Assembly (NCBI GenBank): GCA_030618975.1
Contig: JAUXCH010000348.1
Coordinates: 1-5,886 of the forward strand
Direction: 5' to 3'
Source: Planctomycetia bacterium
Lineage (GTDB): Bacteria > Planctomycetota > PLA2 > JAEUHO01
Length of the DNA stretch: 5,886 nucleotides
Below, one piece after another: positions 1 to 5,577 of the stretch. Positions within the stretch are counted from its first letter, which is position 1. The number at the start of each line of letters is the position of its first letter. Below the pieces are notes generated by a model. That model was not told where the DNA came from. It did not search any database and was given only the letters and a program-made list of their open reading frames with translations. Made by a program: the position numbers and the translations under genes.

Positions 1-1
1 C

Positions 2-169
2 ACGGAAGCGGCCGCCGCGACGGCCGTGATCATCACCCCCACCGCGGCGCCCGTGCGCACGGAGCCGCCGGCGTTCACGGCCGACCGGCCCTTCCTCTTC
101 CTCATCCGTCACCGGAAGACGGGGAGCCTCCTCTTCGTGGGCCGTGTGGCCGATCCCCTGCAGTCCTGA
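2..169 (+). CDS. Serpin (serine protease inhibitor), C-terminal fragment
   Basis: Partial gene; the 5' part lies off the left edge and base 1 is the last base of a preceding codon. The 55 visible residues begin TEAAAATAVI, the hinge of a serpin reactive-centre loop: Thr at P14, Glu at P13, four small Ala at P12-P9 and Thr at P8. They continue through the strand motif FTADRPFLFLIRH (residues 25-37) to the C-terminal signature LLFVGRVADP (43-52). The small-residue hinge is what inhibitory serpins need to insert the cleaved loop into beta-sheet A and trap a protease. By counting, P1 is about Thr14 and P1' Ala15, which would favour an elastase- or subtilisin-like target over a trypsin-like one; this is inference, because the stretch from P1 to the FTADRPF strand is about two residues longer than in antithrombin. 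Family recognition is firm, target unknown. TGA stop at 167-169. Confidence 0.93.
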   Translation, partial: TEAAAATAVIITPTAAPVRTEPPAFTADRPFLFLIRHRKTGSLLFVGRVADPLQS

Positions 170-191
170 GGCATGCCGTAGTCCTGAGGCA
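162..191. repeat. Short tandem duplication over the serpin stop codon
   Basis: The 12-mer AGTCCTGAGGCA occurs at 162-173 and again at 180-191, a period of 18 nt. The period is a multiple of three, so the serpin TGA (167-169) is followed in frame by TAG (179-181) and a copied TGA (185-187). This looks like replication slippage at the 3' end of the gene; no function is inferred. Confidence 0.7.
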
Positions 192-201
192 CGCGGCGCA
201 G

Positions 202-228
202 CGGGGGGACGGCTCTCCTCGCCCCCTG
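202..228 (+). terminator. Possible terminator hairpin after the serpin
   Basis: CGGGGGG (202-208) can pair with CCCCCTG (222-228), giving a 7-bp stem with one G-T wobble and a 13-nt loop, 33 nt after the serpin stop. Only a weak T-containing stretch follows, so it is not a textbook intrinsic terminator. In DNA this GC-rich such a stem can arise by chance. Confidence 0.3.
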
Positions 229-244
229 TTCGTGGGCGGGGTCC

Positions 245-275
245 TGCAATCTTGCATTCCAAATGCAAATTTGCA
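245..275. promoter_or_regulatory. Compound dyad operator upstream of the ATPase gene
   Basis: Two copies of the palindrome TGCAANNTTGCA lie 19 bp apart: TGCAATCTTGCA at 245-256 and TGCAAATTTGCA at 264-275, the second a perfect 12-bp palindrome. The pair is symmetric about base 260, and the inner arms also form TTGCATT-CCA-AATGCAA (252-268). This gives four TGCAA half-sites in 31 bp. The block is AT-rich against GC-rich surroundings and ends 3 bp before the ATPase start codon, where a ribosome binding site would normally lie. The arrangement resembles an operator for two cooperating dimers, possibly autoregulatory. The binding protein is unknown. Confidence 0.7.
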
Positions 276-278
276 CGC

Positions 279-1505
279 ATGCCGACAGCGCCCGCCTACA
301 TCCCCCGTTCTCTCGAACCCGTGCTGCGCCGCGCGGCACGAGAATTTCCTGCGGTGTTGGTCATGGGCCCCCGCCAGTCGGGAAAGACGACACTGCTCCG
401 GCGTGTCTTCGGGCGTCGTGCGGGCTACGTGTCGCTCGAGCGCCCCGACATCCGCGAGGCAGCGCGTGCGGATCCCGTCGGCTTCCTGGAGCTCAACCCT
501 CCCCCACTGATCCTGGACGAGATCCAGCGGGCACCGGAGCTCCTCTCCTATCTCCAGGGGAGGATCGACGACGATCGGGCGGCGCGCGGCCAGTGGCTGC
601 TGACGGGTTCGCAGAACCTCCTGCTCAACGAGCAGGTCGGGCAGACACTGGCCGGACGCACCGCAGTTCTGACGCTGCTCCCCCTGTCCCGGCGTGAGGA
701 AGGCCGCCGCAGCCGCTCGAGGCTGCCGTGGGAGTTGAACCGCCTGGCGAGACGCGAACCCCTGCCGCTCGCGCACTTCTGGCGAACCGTGGTTCGCGGG
801 GGGTACCCCGAGCTCGTGGCCGAGCCGAATCGTGACGCCGCTCTCTGGCACGCCTCGTATCAGCAGACCTATCTGGAACGCGATGTCCGGTCTCTCCGAA
901 GCGTCGGCGACCTCACGCTCTTCCGCGCCTTCATGGAAGTCCTCGCCGCCCGGAGCGGAGCTCTGCTCAACCTCTCCGACGTCGCGCGCGACCTGGGCAT
1001 CGCCGTCAACACCGCGAAGGCGTGGCTGTCCGTGCTCGAAGCCACATGGCAGGTTGCGGTCGTCCGACCCTGGCACGGCAATCTGGGCAAGCGACTCGTC
1101 AAGCGTCCCAAGGTGTACTGGACGGACACCGGCGTCCTGGCGCACCTACTGGCGAGCGGCAATGCCGACCTCGCGGCCAAGGGACCTCTTGCCGGACCAC
1201 TCGTCGAGACGGCCGTCCTCGACGAAATCACACGAACGTTGGCCCATCGAGGCGAGCGACCTCGGATCTACTTCTGGCGGACGTCAACGGGCGACGAGGT
1301 CGATTTCCTGGTGCAGTGCGCCGATGGCCTGATCGCGATCGAGGTCAAGGCGTCGGCTACGCCCAACGCGAGAATGGCGATGGGCCTGCGCAAGCTCCGC
1401 GACGTGCTGGGTGACCGAATCACGCGGGCGTTCGTGATCCACCCCGGGAGCGTCCGCGTCCCGCTGGGTGACGGCATCGTCGCGCTGCCGTTCTGCGATC
1501 TCTGA
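279..1505 (+). CDS. AAA_14/DUF4143-family ATP-binding protein
   Basis: A 408-residue protein, the usual size for this prokaryotic family (AAA_14 ATPase core plus C-terminal DUF4143), whose cellular role is poorly known. Visible motifs: Walker A GPRQSGKT (residues 30-37); Walker B LILDEIQ (77-83, Asp80/Glu81); a sensor-like strand WLLTGSQN (106-113) followed by LAGRTAVLTLLPLS (124-137); GGYPELV (174-180) and the TYLERDV segment (197-203); a probable winged-helix stretch NLSDVARDLGIAVNTAKAWL (231-250); YWTDTGVLAHLL (280-291); and a PD-(D/E)XK-like strand pair with GDEVDF (338-343) and IEVK (354-357). The ATPase and nuclease-fold residues both look intact. The ATG at 279 is chosen because it precedes the P-loop by a normal distance; upstream in-frame starts would overlap the serpin. 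There is no Shine-Dalgarno: the preceding bases are the dyad at 245-275. It is convergent with vapBC. Family call is firm; DNA cleavage, defence or toxin-like activity is not shown. Confidence 0.93.
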   Translation: MPTAPAYIPRSLEPVLRRAAREFPAVLVMGPRQSGKTTLLRRVFGRRAGYVSLERPDIREAARADPVGFLELNPPPLILDEIQRAPELLSYLQGRIDDDRAARGQWLLTGSQNLLLNEQVGQTLAGRTAVLTLLPLSRREEGRRSRSRLPWELNRLARREPLPLAHFWRTVVRGGYPELVAEPNRDAALWHASYQQTYLERDVRSLRSVGDLTLFRAFMEVLAARSGALLNLSDVARDLGIAVNTAKAWLSVLEATWQVAVVRPWHGNLGKRLVKRPKVYWTDTGVLAHLLASGNADLAAKGPLAGPLVETAVLDEITRTLAHRGERPRIYFWRTSTGDEVDFLVQCADGLIAIEVKASATPNARMAMGLRKLRDVLGDRITRAFVIHPGSVRVPLGDGIVALPFCDL

Positions 1506-1547
1506 TCCCCCGGGTGGACGAGCGAACTGGCCGGGCCCCCCTCCTCC

Positions 1548-1961
1548 CTACTCGAGCGGGTTCACCACCTGCACGCCGCCATAGTCCTGGCCGTCGCTCA
1601 TGTCTTCGCTCCACAGGACCGTGGCGCCTCCACGACGGGCCGCGGCGAGAATCATGGCATCCCAGAGAGAGACCTGCCACCGAGCCATCTCGTCGAGTCC
1701 AGCGACGAACAGCGAGAGCGTGTTCTCGACCACCCGCCACTGCATGTAGTCCTCGGCCGTCTGCCTGGCCTCCCTCGAACCGACATTCCTGCGGCGCAAC
1801 GTGACGAGAAGTTCCTGGAGCACCTGGATACTCAGCCAGGGCAGTGGCGATCCACGCCACGCCTCCGCGACGAGGTCCCTCGCCTTCTCGTGTTTCACTC
1901 CCGCGTCCACGTCGTGTGCATAGACCAGGATGTTCGTGTCCACGAACACGTCAGCGGGCAT
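1548..1961 (-). CDS. vapC: VapC-like PIN-domain ribonuclease toxin
   Basis: A 137-residue single-domain PIN protein, typical VapC length. PIN toxins are Mg2+-dependent endoribonucleases, usually cutting tRNA or rRNA, and are held inactive by the partner antitoxin. The acidic active-site set is visible: Asp8 in VFVDTNILVYAHD, Glu50 in SIQVLQELL, Asp101 in LWDAMILAAA, and the Glu119-Asp120 pair in VLWSEDMSDGQ. The C-terminal GGVQVVNP is the usual final strand. The ATG at 1961 is preferred to one ten codons upstream because GGGAGG lies 6 nt before it and the first residues then match the family. It overlaps the end of the antitoxin gene by 11 nt, which implies coupled translation. All key residues are present, so the toxin looks functional. 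The RNA target cannot be read from the sequence. Confidence 0.93.
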   Translation of the reverse strand: MPADVFVDTNILVYAHDVDAGVKHEKARDLVAEAWRGSPLPWLSIQVLQELLVTLRRRNVGSREARQTAEDYMQWRVVENTLSLFVAGLDEMARWQVSLWDAMILAAARRGGATVLWSEDMSDGQDYGGVQVVNPLE

Positions 1962-2181
1962 GGAGGTCCTCCCTGGCGGCGGGCTCGCCACCCAGCCGGA
2001 AGCCCACCTCCAGCCGTTTCAGGGCACGCCTGCGCGCCCGTTCGAAATCCCTGTCGCGCTGGAGGCGATCTTCGAGCACGGACGTGATCCACGCGGACAA
2101 CGACATCCGAGCATCGACCGCCCGATGGCGGAGCTCGGTGAGCAGATCCTCCCGCATCCTCAGCGTGACGTTCCGGGTCAT
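1951..2181 (-). CDS. vapB: VapB-like ribbon-helix-helix antitoxin
   Basis: A 76-residue protein immediately upstream of the PIN toxin and overlapping it by 11 nt, in antitoxin-first order. Residues 1-40 fit a ribbon-helix-helix (CopG/MetJ-type) DNA-binding domain: strand RNVTLRM (3-9), helix EDLLTELRHRAVDA (11-24), turn MSLS, helix AWITSVLEDRL (30-40). The basic, charged middle (41-57) leads to a tail GGEPAAREDLHAR (64-76), similar to the VapB tails that occupy the VapC active-site groove. It would neutralise VapC and repress its own operon through the dyad at 2224-2256. The ATG at 2181 gives the expected RHH N-terminus; GGAG lies 9 nt upstream, a weak and slightly distant site. An ATG at 2196 is possible but follows a pyrimidine-rich stretch. 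Pairing is firm; the RHH subfamily is less certain. Confidence 0.88.
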   Translation of the reverse strand: MTRNVTLRMREDLLTELRHRAVDARMSLSAWITSVLEDRLQRDRDFERARRRALKRLEVGFRLGGEPAAREDLHAR

Positions 2182-2223
2182 GACCGACGGCTCCATGGGA
2201 GAGAGGACTGAGCACAGCCAGAT

Positions 2224-2256
2224 TGCACACATTGAGTGTAGCACGATTTGTGTGCA
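2224..2256 (-). promoter_or_regulatory. vapBC promoter/operator candidate
   Basis: TGCACACA (2224-2231) and TGTGTGCA (2249-2256) are perfect inverted 8-bp arms separated by 17 bp. Between them, on the minus strand, lies TGCTACACT, giving a -10-like TACACT (plus-strand 2235-2240) with a partial extended -10. A start of transcription near 2228 would leave about 47 nt before the antitoxin ATG. No convincing -35 box was found at 17-bp spacing. Arms flanking a promoter are what an autorepressing RHH antitoxin, or the VapBC complex, would be expected to bind. The binding itself is inferred from family behaviour. Confidence 0.55.
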
Positions 2257-2315
2257 TCCTCGACCGGCCATCAGCACCGTGGCGGTCTTCGCGCTCTACC
2301 GCGGGCCCTCGAGCA

Positions 2316-2330
2316 CGAGGGTGACCCTCG
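2316..2330. promoter_or_regulatory. 15-bp palindrome upstream of the Ig-like protein gene
   Basis: CGAGGGT-G-ACCCTCG is a perfect inverted repeat with 7-bp arms and a single central base. It sits 73 bp before the GTG start at 2404, in the 222-nt region shared with the divergent vapBC promoter. The near-zero spacer makes an RNA hairpin unlikely and a dimer-binding DNA site more plausible. No promoter could be assigned with confidence next to it. Confidence 0.35.
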
Positions 2331-2403
2331 CGGCCTGGCTGCCCTTCAAGACTTCGATCTCGGACGGCCGGGTACGCTGGGGTCGATTCTCCGGGAGGCG
2401 CGT

Positions 2404-4317
2404 GTGAACAAGGGCCTGGTGCTCGTCGTCCTGGTCGCGGTCGGCGCGGCGTTCGGCGCGGGCTACGTCCTCGGCTCGGGTGGAAGCACGCCGGTGCGGA
2501 TCGAGCCCGACCTGGACGGCTTGGAGGTGCGAGGCGACCTCGCGGAGCCCGAGGCGCCGATCCGCCTGGGGACGGCACGGCCCGAGCTCACGACGGACGA
2601 GACGCTCCTGGCGCTGCGGGCCGCCGTCGCGACATTTCCCGAGCCGCGACCGGAGCGCGGCGACGGAGAGATCGCCGGAACCGTCGTCACGGCGACCGGC
2701 GAACCGCTCGCGGGGGTCGAGATCTCGGCGAACCCGAAGCGCGCAGGACCGCGCTACCAACAGCCCGACGACCCCGACGAAGCGCTGCTCTACCGCCTCC
2801 GGTGGAGCGTCGAGAGCACGTTGTGGAGGAGGGCCAACAAGGTCACGACGACGAGCGACGAGGCCGGGCACTTCCGGCTCGCAGGTTTGAAGGACCGCGA
2901 ACACCAGATCTCGGCCTGGCTCGAGGGGTGGCGCATCCGGGACCGGGACCCGACGGTGCCGAGGACGGCCACGCCCGGAGCCCGTGTCGATTTCGTCGCG
3001 ACCGCGATCAGCGGACTCACGCTCGCGGTCTACCTGCCGGACGGGACGCAGCCGAAGAGCGCCTCGACGATGCTCTCGAGCGCGGGTGGGTCGAGCGGCG
3101 GATGGTGGGCACCCGAGCGTCCGACGATCGAAGCCCAGCCCGGCACCTACCAGCTGTCGGTCACGTCGGGCGAGCAGGAGGAGTTCCAGGCCGGCCCGCT
3201 CTCGGTCGAGATCCGCGCGGGCGAGACGCGCGCGGTACGCGTCGACCTCGAGGCCCGGCCGACGCTCCAGGTCACGGTGCGTTTCCCCGTGGGCGAAGAG
3301 GCGGGCGGTCGGGTCTTCGTCCTGCGGATCGCCTCCCCCACCGCGCCCCAGCCCGCCGTGCTCCGTTCCCGCGGGGAGTCGTCGGACGTCCGCCGGCGAG
3401 GCTTGGAGGCGTGGGAAGCGACCCACGCGAACCTCCAGGCCGGCACGTACGCCGTCGGCTACACGCGCGGGCGCGAACGGGAGTTCGACGTGATCGACGT
3501 GGTCGAGGTCGGGCCCGGCGTGACGGAGCACGTGCTTCCCGTGCCCCCTCTCGACAAGGACGAGTACGTGCTCGTGCGCGTGCGCGGCCCGGACGGCCGG
3601 GGACTCCCGGACGCGCGGATCTCGACCGGGTACTTCGCGGAGAACGCGAGCTCCTCCGGATCCTCCCCGCTCGTGAACCGCGGGGACGGCGAGTACCAGG
3701 TGCTGCACCATGTGAACCCGTGGGGCAAGCGGCCGGGCGGAACGTGGTGGGTCTCCGCACAGGCGGGCGGGTTCGGGACGCAGCGCGTCGAGTACGAACC
3801 CGGAAGCGTGAGCACGATCGACCTCGACTTCCAGCTCCCCGCGAGCCTCGAGGTCCTCGTCGAGAACGCGGCGGGGACGGACTACGAGAGCCGCGTGCGC
3901 GTAAAGCTCGTGCAGGGTCACCATCACGTGGCCGACACGGTCTGCGACGCCAAGGGCAAGGCGTTCCTGGACGGTCTCCAGCCCGGCGCGTACGAGATCC
4001 AGCTTCGGATCGGAGAGCGGCATTTCATGGCGTGGGTCCACGCCCAGCCGCTCGCGCTCGAGTCCGGCAAGAACCGGCTGACCCTGTCCCTACCCACGCT
4101 CTACACGGTCACCGTGCGGGGCGTAGACGGGACCGCGTGGCTCCGACGGGCCCAGGAAGGGCTGGGATCCCGCTTCCAGAAACACGCCACGGCGGCCGAC
4201 GGCGAGGCGGTCTTCGACGGCCTGCCGGCAGGCACGTATCACGTCCGGTGCGGGGAGGCGAAGGCCACGTTCCGTGTCCCGGGCCCGAGCGTCGTCGTCC
4301 TGGAGAAGTCGGAGTAG
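2404..4317 (+). CDS. Membrane-anchored carboxypeptidase-regulatory/Ig-like domain protein
   Basis: A 637-residue protein. After MNK, residues 4-24 are hydrophobic (GLVLVVLVAVGAAFGAGYVL), a signal anchor or uncleaved signal peptide; there is no lipobox Cys, so the rest should lie outside the cytoplasm. Residues 88-170 match a carboxypeptidase-regulatory (CarboxypepD_reg-like) fold: EIAGTVVTATGEPLAGVEI then SDEAGHFRLAGL. Further beta-sandwich units recur, marked by a G-(T/A)-Y ending: PGTYQLSV (246-253), QAGTYAVGY (345-353), GLQPGAYEIQLR (524-535), GLPAGTYHVR (606-615). A linker with Ser-rich and polar stretches lies at 405-425. No catalytic motif is seen; such proteins usually bind or scaffold, but the partner is unknown. 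The GTG at 2404 is chosen over an ATG-initiated extension to 2248 because GGGAGG ends 5 nt before it and it puts the hydrophobic segment at the N-terminus. Known from domain architecture only; function not assigned. Confidence 0.85.
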   Translation: MNKGLVLVVLVAVGAAFGAGYVLGSGGSTPVRIEPDLDGLEVRGDLAEPEAPIRLGTARPELTTDETLLALRAAVATFPEPRPERGDGEIAGTVVTATGEPLAGVEISANPKRAGPRYQQPDDPDEALLYRLRWSVESTLWRRANKVTTTSDEAGHFRLAGLKDREHQISAWLEGWRIRDRDPTVPRTATPGARVDFVATAISGLTLAVYLPDGTQPKSASTMLSSAGGSSGGWWAPERPTIEAQPGTYQLSVTSGEQEEFQAGPLSVEIRAGETRAVRVDLEARPTLQVTVRFPVGEEAGGRVFVLRIASPTAPQPAVLRSRGESSDVRRRGLEAWEATHANLQAGTYAVGYTRGREREFDVIDVVEVGPGVTEHVLPVPPLDKDEYVLVRVRGPDGRGLPDARISTGYFAENASSSGSSPLVNRGDGEYQVLHHVNPWGKRPGGTWWVSAQAGGFGTQRVEYEPGSVSTIDLDFQLPASLEVLVENAAGTDYESRVRVKLVQGHHHVADTVCDAKGKAFLDGLQPGAYEIQLRIGERHFMAWVHAQPLALESGKNRLTLSLPTLYTVTVRGVDGTAWLRRAQEGLGSRFQKHATAADGEAVFDGLPAGTYHVRCGEAKATFRVPGPSVVVLEKSE

Positions 4318-4369
4318 CGCCGTCTCGACCGAGCGGGGGGCGCCCACGTGTGACCTGGCCTGCCGGGGT

Positions 4370-4395
4370 TCCGCGGGGACGGTTTCTCCCGCGGA
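4370..4395 (+). terminator. GC-rich hairpin between the Ig-like and dehydrogenase genes
   Basis: TCCGCGGG (4370-4377) pairs perfectly with CCCGCGGA (4388-4395), an 8-bp stem around a 10-nt loop, 52 nt after the stop at 4317. No T-run follows, so it would be a non-canonical terminator. It also abuts the -10-like TACGAT at 4400-4405, so an operator role is an alternative. Confidence 0.35.
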
Positions 4396-4399
4396 CTGC

Positions 4400-4426
4400 T
4401 ACGATACGCCTTCGCGCCAGGGAGGG
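4400..4426 (+). promoter_or_regulatory. Candidate -10 box and strong RBS for the dehydrogenase
   Basis: TACGAT (4400-4405) matches the sigma-70 -10 consensus at four of six positions and lies 27 nt before the ATG. No good -35 was found at 16-18 bp. AGGGAGGG (4419-4426) is a strong Shine-Dalgarno with 6 nt to the ATG at 4433, and it decides this start over the longer reading from 4274. Confidence 0.45.
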
Positions 4427-4432
4427 ACGTTC

Positions 4433-5536
4433 ATGGGTCAGCTCGTCTATGCCATCGTGGGTGGAGGGAACGGAGGGCAGGCATCCGCTGTGGACCTCGC
4501 GCTGCAGGGACGGACCGTGCGCCTCTACGAGTTCCCCGAGTTCGCAGCGAATCTGGACTCCATTCGCGATACGAAGCATCTCACGATCCACGGTGCGGTC
4601 GAAGGGGAGGCAACGCTCGAAGCCGTCACCACCGACCTCGCCGCAGCCGTGACCGGTGCGGACGTGATCATGGTGGCCACCCAGGCGCTGGCGCACGAGC
4701 GCGCGGCGCGCGAACTCGCCCCCCTCGTGACGCCGGACCAGTGGATCGTCCTGAATCCCGGCTCGACGGGCGGTGCCCTGAAGTTCGCGCGGGTATTCCG
4801 GGAGGCGGGGCTCGAGTCCATGCCCGTCCTCGTCGAGTTCGCCACCCTGACCTACGGTTGCCGCGCCAAGGACGGGGTCGTCGACTGCCCGGTCAAAGCG
4901 GGCCGCGTGCTCTACGGCACGATGCCGTCGGCGGCCATCGAAGAGGTGGGGCCGGAGCTCGAACCGGTGTTCCCGGGCCTCGTGCGCGCGTCCACGGTCC
5001 TCGAGGCGGGGCTCAACAATGCGAATCCCGTGATCCACCCCCCCATCACGCTGCTCAACGGCGCACGTTTCGAGCGGGAGGGCGAGAAGATCTTCTTCTA
5101 CGCCGACTGCGTCTCCCCCAGCGTGGCCGAGCTCATCGAGAAACTCGACCTCGAGCGGATGGCGATCCTCACGGCACTCGGCTATCCCTCCCAGCCCGAC
5201 CCCGTGACGTCCGTCGAGCAGGGCTATGCGGCGAGCACCGAGTACCTCGCCTGCTACCGCGACGGACCGGGCTTCTCGACGTTCCGCGCCCCGAACACCC
5301 TGGACCACCGCTACGTCCACGAGGACATGGGCCTCGGCCTCGTTCTCTACACGAAGCTCGGGGCGGTACTCGGCGTCGAGACCCCCGTGTCCGAGGCCTT
5401 CGTCCGCATGGGTGGCGCGCTGTCGGGGATCGACTACTTCGAGAAGAACGGCGACATCCTCTCGGTCCTCGGCATCGCGGGCCTCAGAGGGGACGCGCTG
5501 GCCGCCTACCTCGCATCGGGCGTCCATCCGGCCTGA
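4433..5536 (+). CDS. NAD/NADP octopine/nopaline (opine) dehydrogenase family protein
   Basis: A 367-residue cytoplasmic oxidoreductase of the opine dehydrogenase family, which reductively joins an amino-acid amine to a 2-oxo acid using NAD(P)H, or the reverse. The N-terminal Rossmann domain has VYAIVGGGNGGQASA (5-19) with glycine loop GGGNGG (10-15). Glu33, at the end of strand 2 (VRLYEF), favours NAD(H) over NADP(H) by the usual Rossmann rule; this is inference. VIMVATQA (78-85) and VLNPGSTGGA (106-115) complete the fold. The C-terminal octopine-DH domain begins near 190 with NNANPVIHPPITLLN (195-209). His202, Arg293 and Asp298, the last two in RYVHED, line up by motif and R-to-D spacing with the His212/Arg324/Asp329 set of scallop octopine dehydrogenase. 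The substrate is unknown: no nicotianamine-synthase-like or transporter gene for an opine metallophore is seen nearby. It probably has its own promoter. Confidence 0.92.
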   Translation: MGQLVYAIVGGGNGGQASAVDLALQGRTVRLYEFPEFAANLDSIRDTKHLTIHGAVEGEATLEAVTTDLAAAVTGADVIMVATQALAHERAARELAPLVTPDQWIVLNPGSTGGALKFARVFREAGLESMPVLVEFATLTYGCRAKDGVVDCPVKAGRVLYGTMPSAAIEEVGPELEPVFPGLVRASTVLEAGLNNANPVIHPPITLLNGARFEREGEKIFFYADCVSPSVAELIEKLDLERMAILTALGYPSQPDPVTSVEQGYAASTEYLACYRDGPGFSTFRAPNTLDHRYVHEDMGLGLVLYTKLGAVLGVETPVSEAFVRMGGALSGIDYFEKNGDILSVLGIAGLRGDALAAYLASGVHPA

Positions 5537-5577
5537 CCGCGCAGCCCTCCCCCACCGAGTCTCGTCGAGCTCGGCGG

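Noticed and set aside
144..278. In-frame upstream extension of the ATPase frame to a GTG at 144
   Set aside because: It would overlap the end of the serpin, and the added residues look like translated non-coding DNA; the ATG at 279 fits the family N-terminus.
1506..1547. Bidirectional terminator between the convergent ATPase and vapC genes
   Set aside because: Only a short CCCGG/CCGGG pairing is available and there is no T-run on either strand; not enough to call.
1962..1991. Ten-codon N-terminal extension of VapC
   Set aside because: MPADVFVDTN at 1961 begins as PIN toxins usually do and has the better ribosome binding site.
2246..2258. Similarity of ATTTGTGTGCAT near vapB to ATTTGCACGCAT at the ATPase start (270-280 region)
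   Set aside because: Nine of twelve bases agree, but the shared dyads differ in arm sequence and spacing, so a common regulator is not supported.
2248..2403. N-terminal extension of the Ig-like protein to 2248
   Set aside because: It would start inside the vapBC dyad, lacks an RBS, and would bury the hydrophobic anchor; the GTG at 2404 has GGGAGG 5 nt upstream.
2296..4041. Long minus-strand open frame of 581 codons opposite the Ig-like protein gene
   Set aside because: It is an antisense shadow caused by high GC codon use; its product is Arg/Pro-rich with no domain, while the plus strand has a clear RBS, membrane segment and modules.
2802..4652. Plus-strand frame of 616 codons overlapping the Ig-like gene and the dehydrogenase start
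   Set aside because: The product is an Arg/Gly/Pro-rich low-complexity shadow and crosses two well-supported gene boundaries.
5555..5574. Hairpin CCGAG/CTCGG between the convergent dehydrogenase and hypothetical gene
   Set aside because: The 5-bp stem without a T-run is within chance expectation in this GC content.
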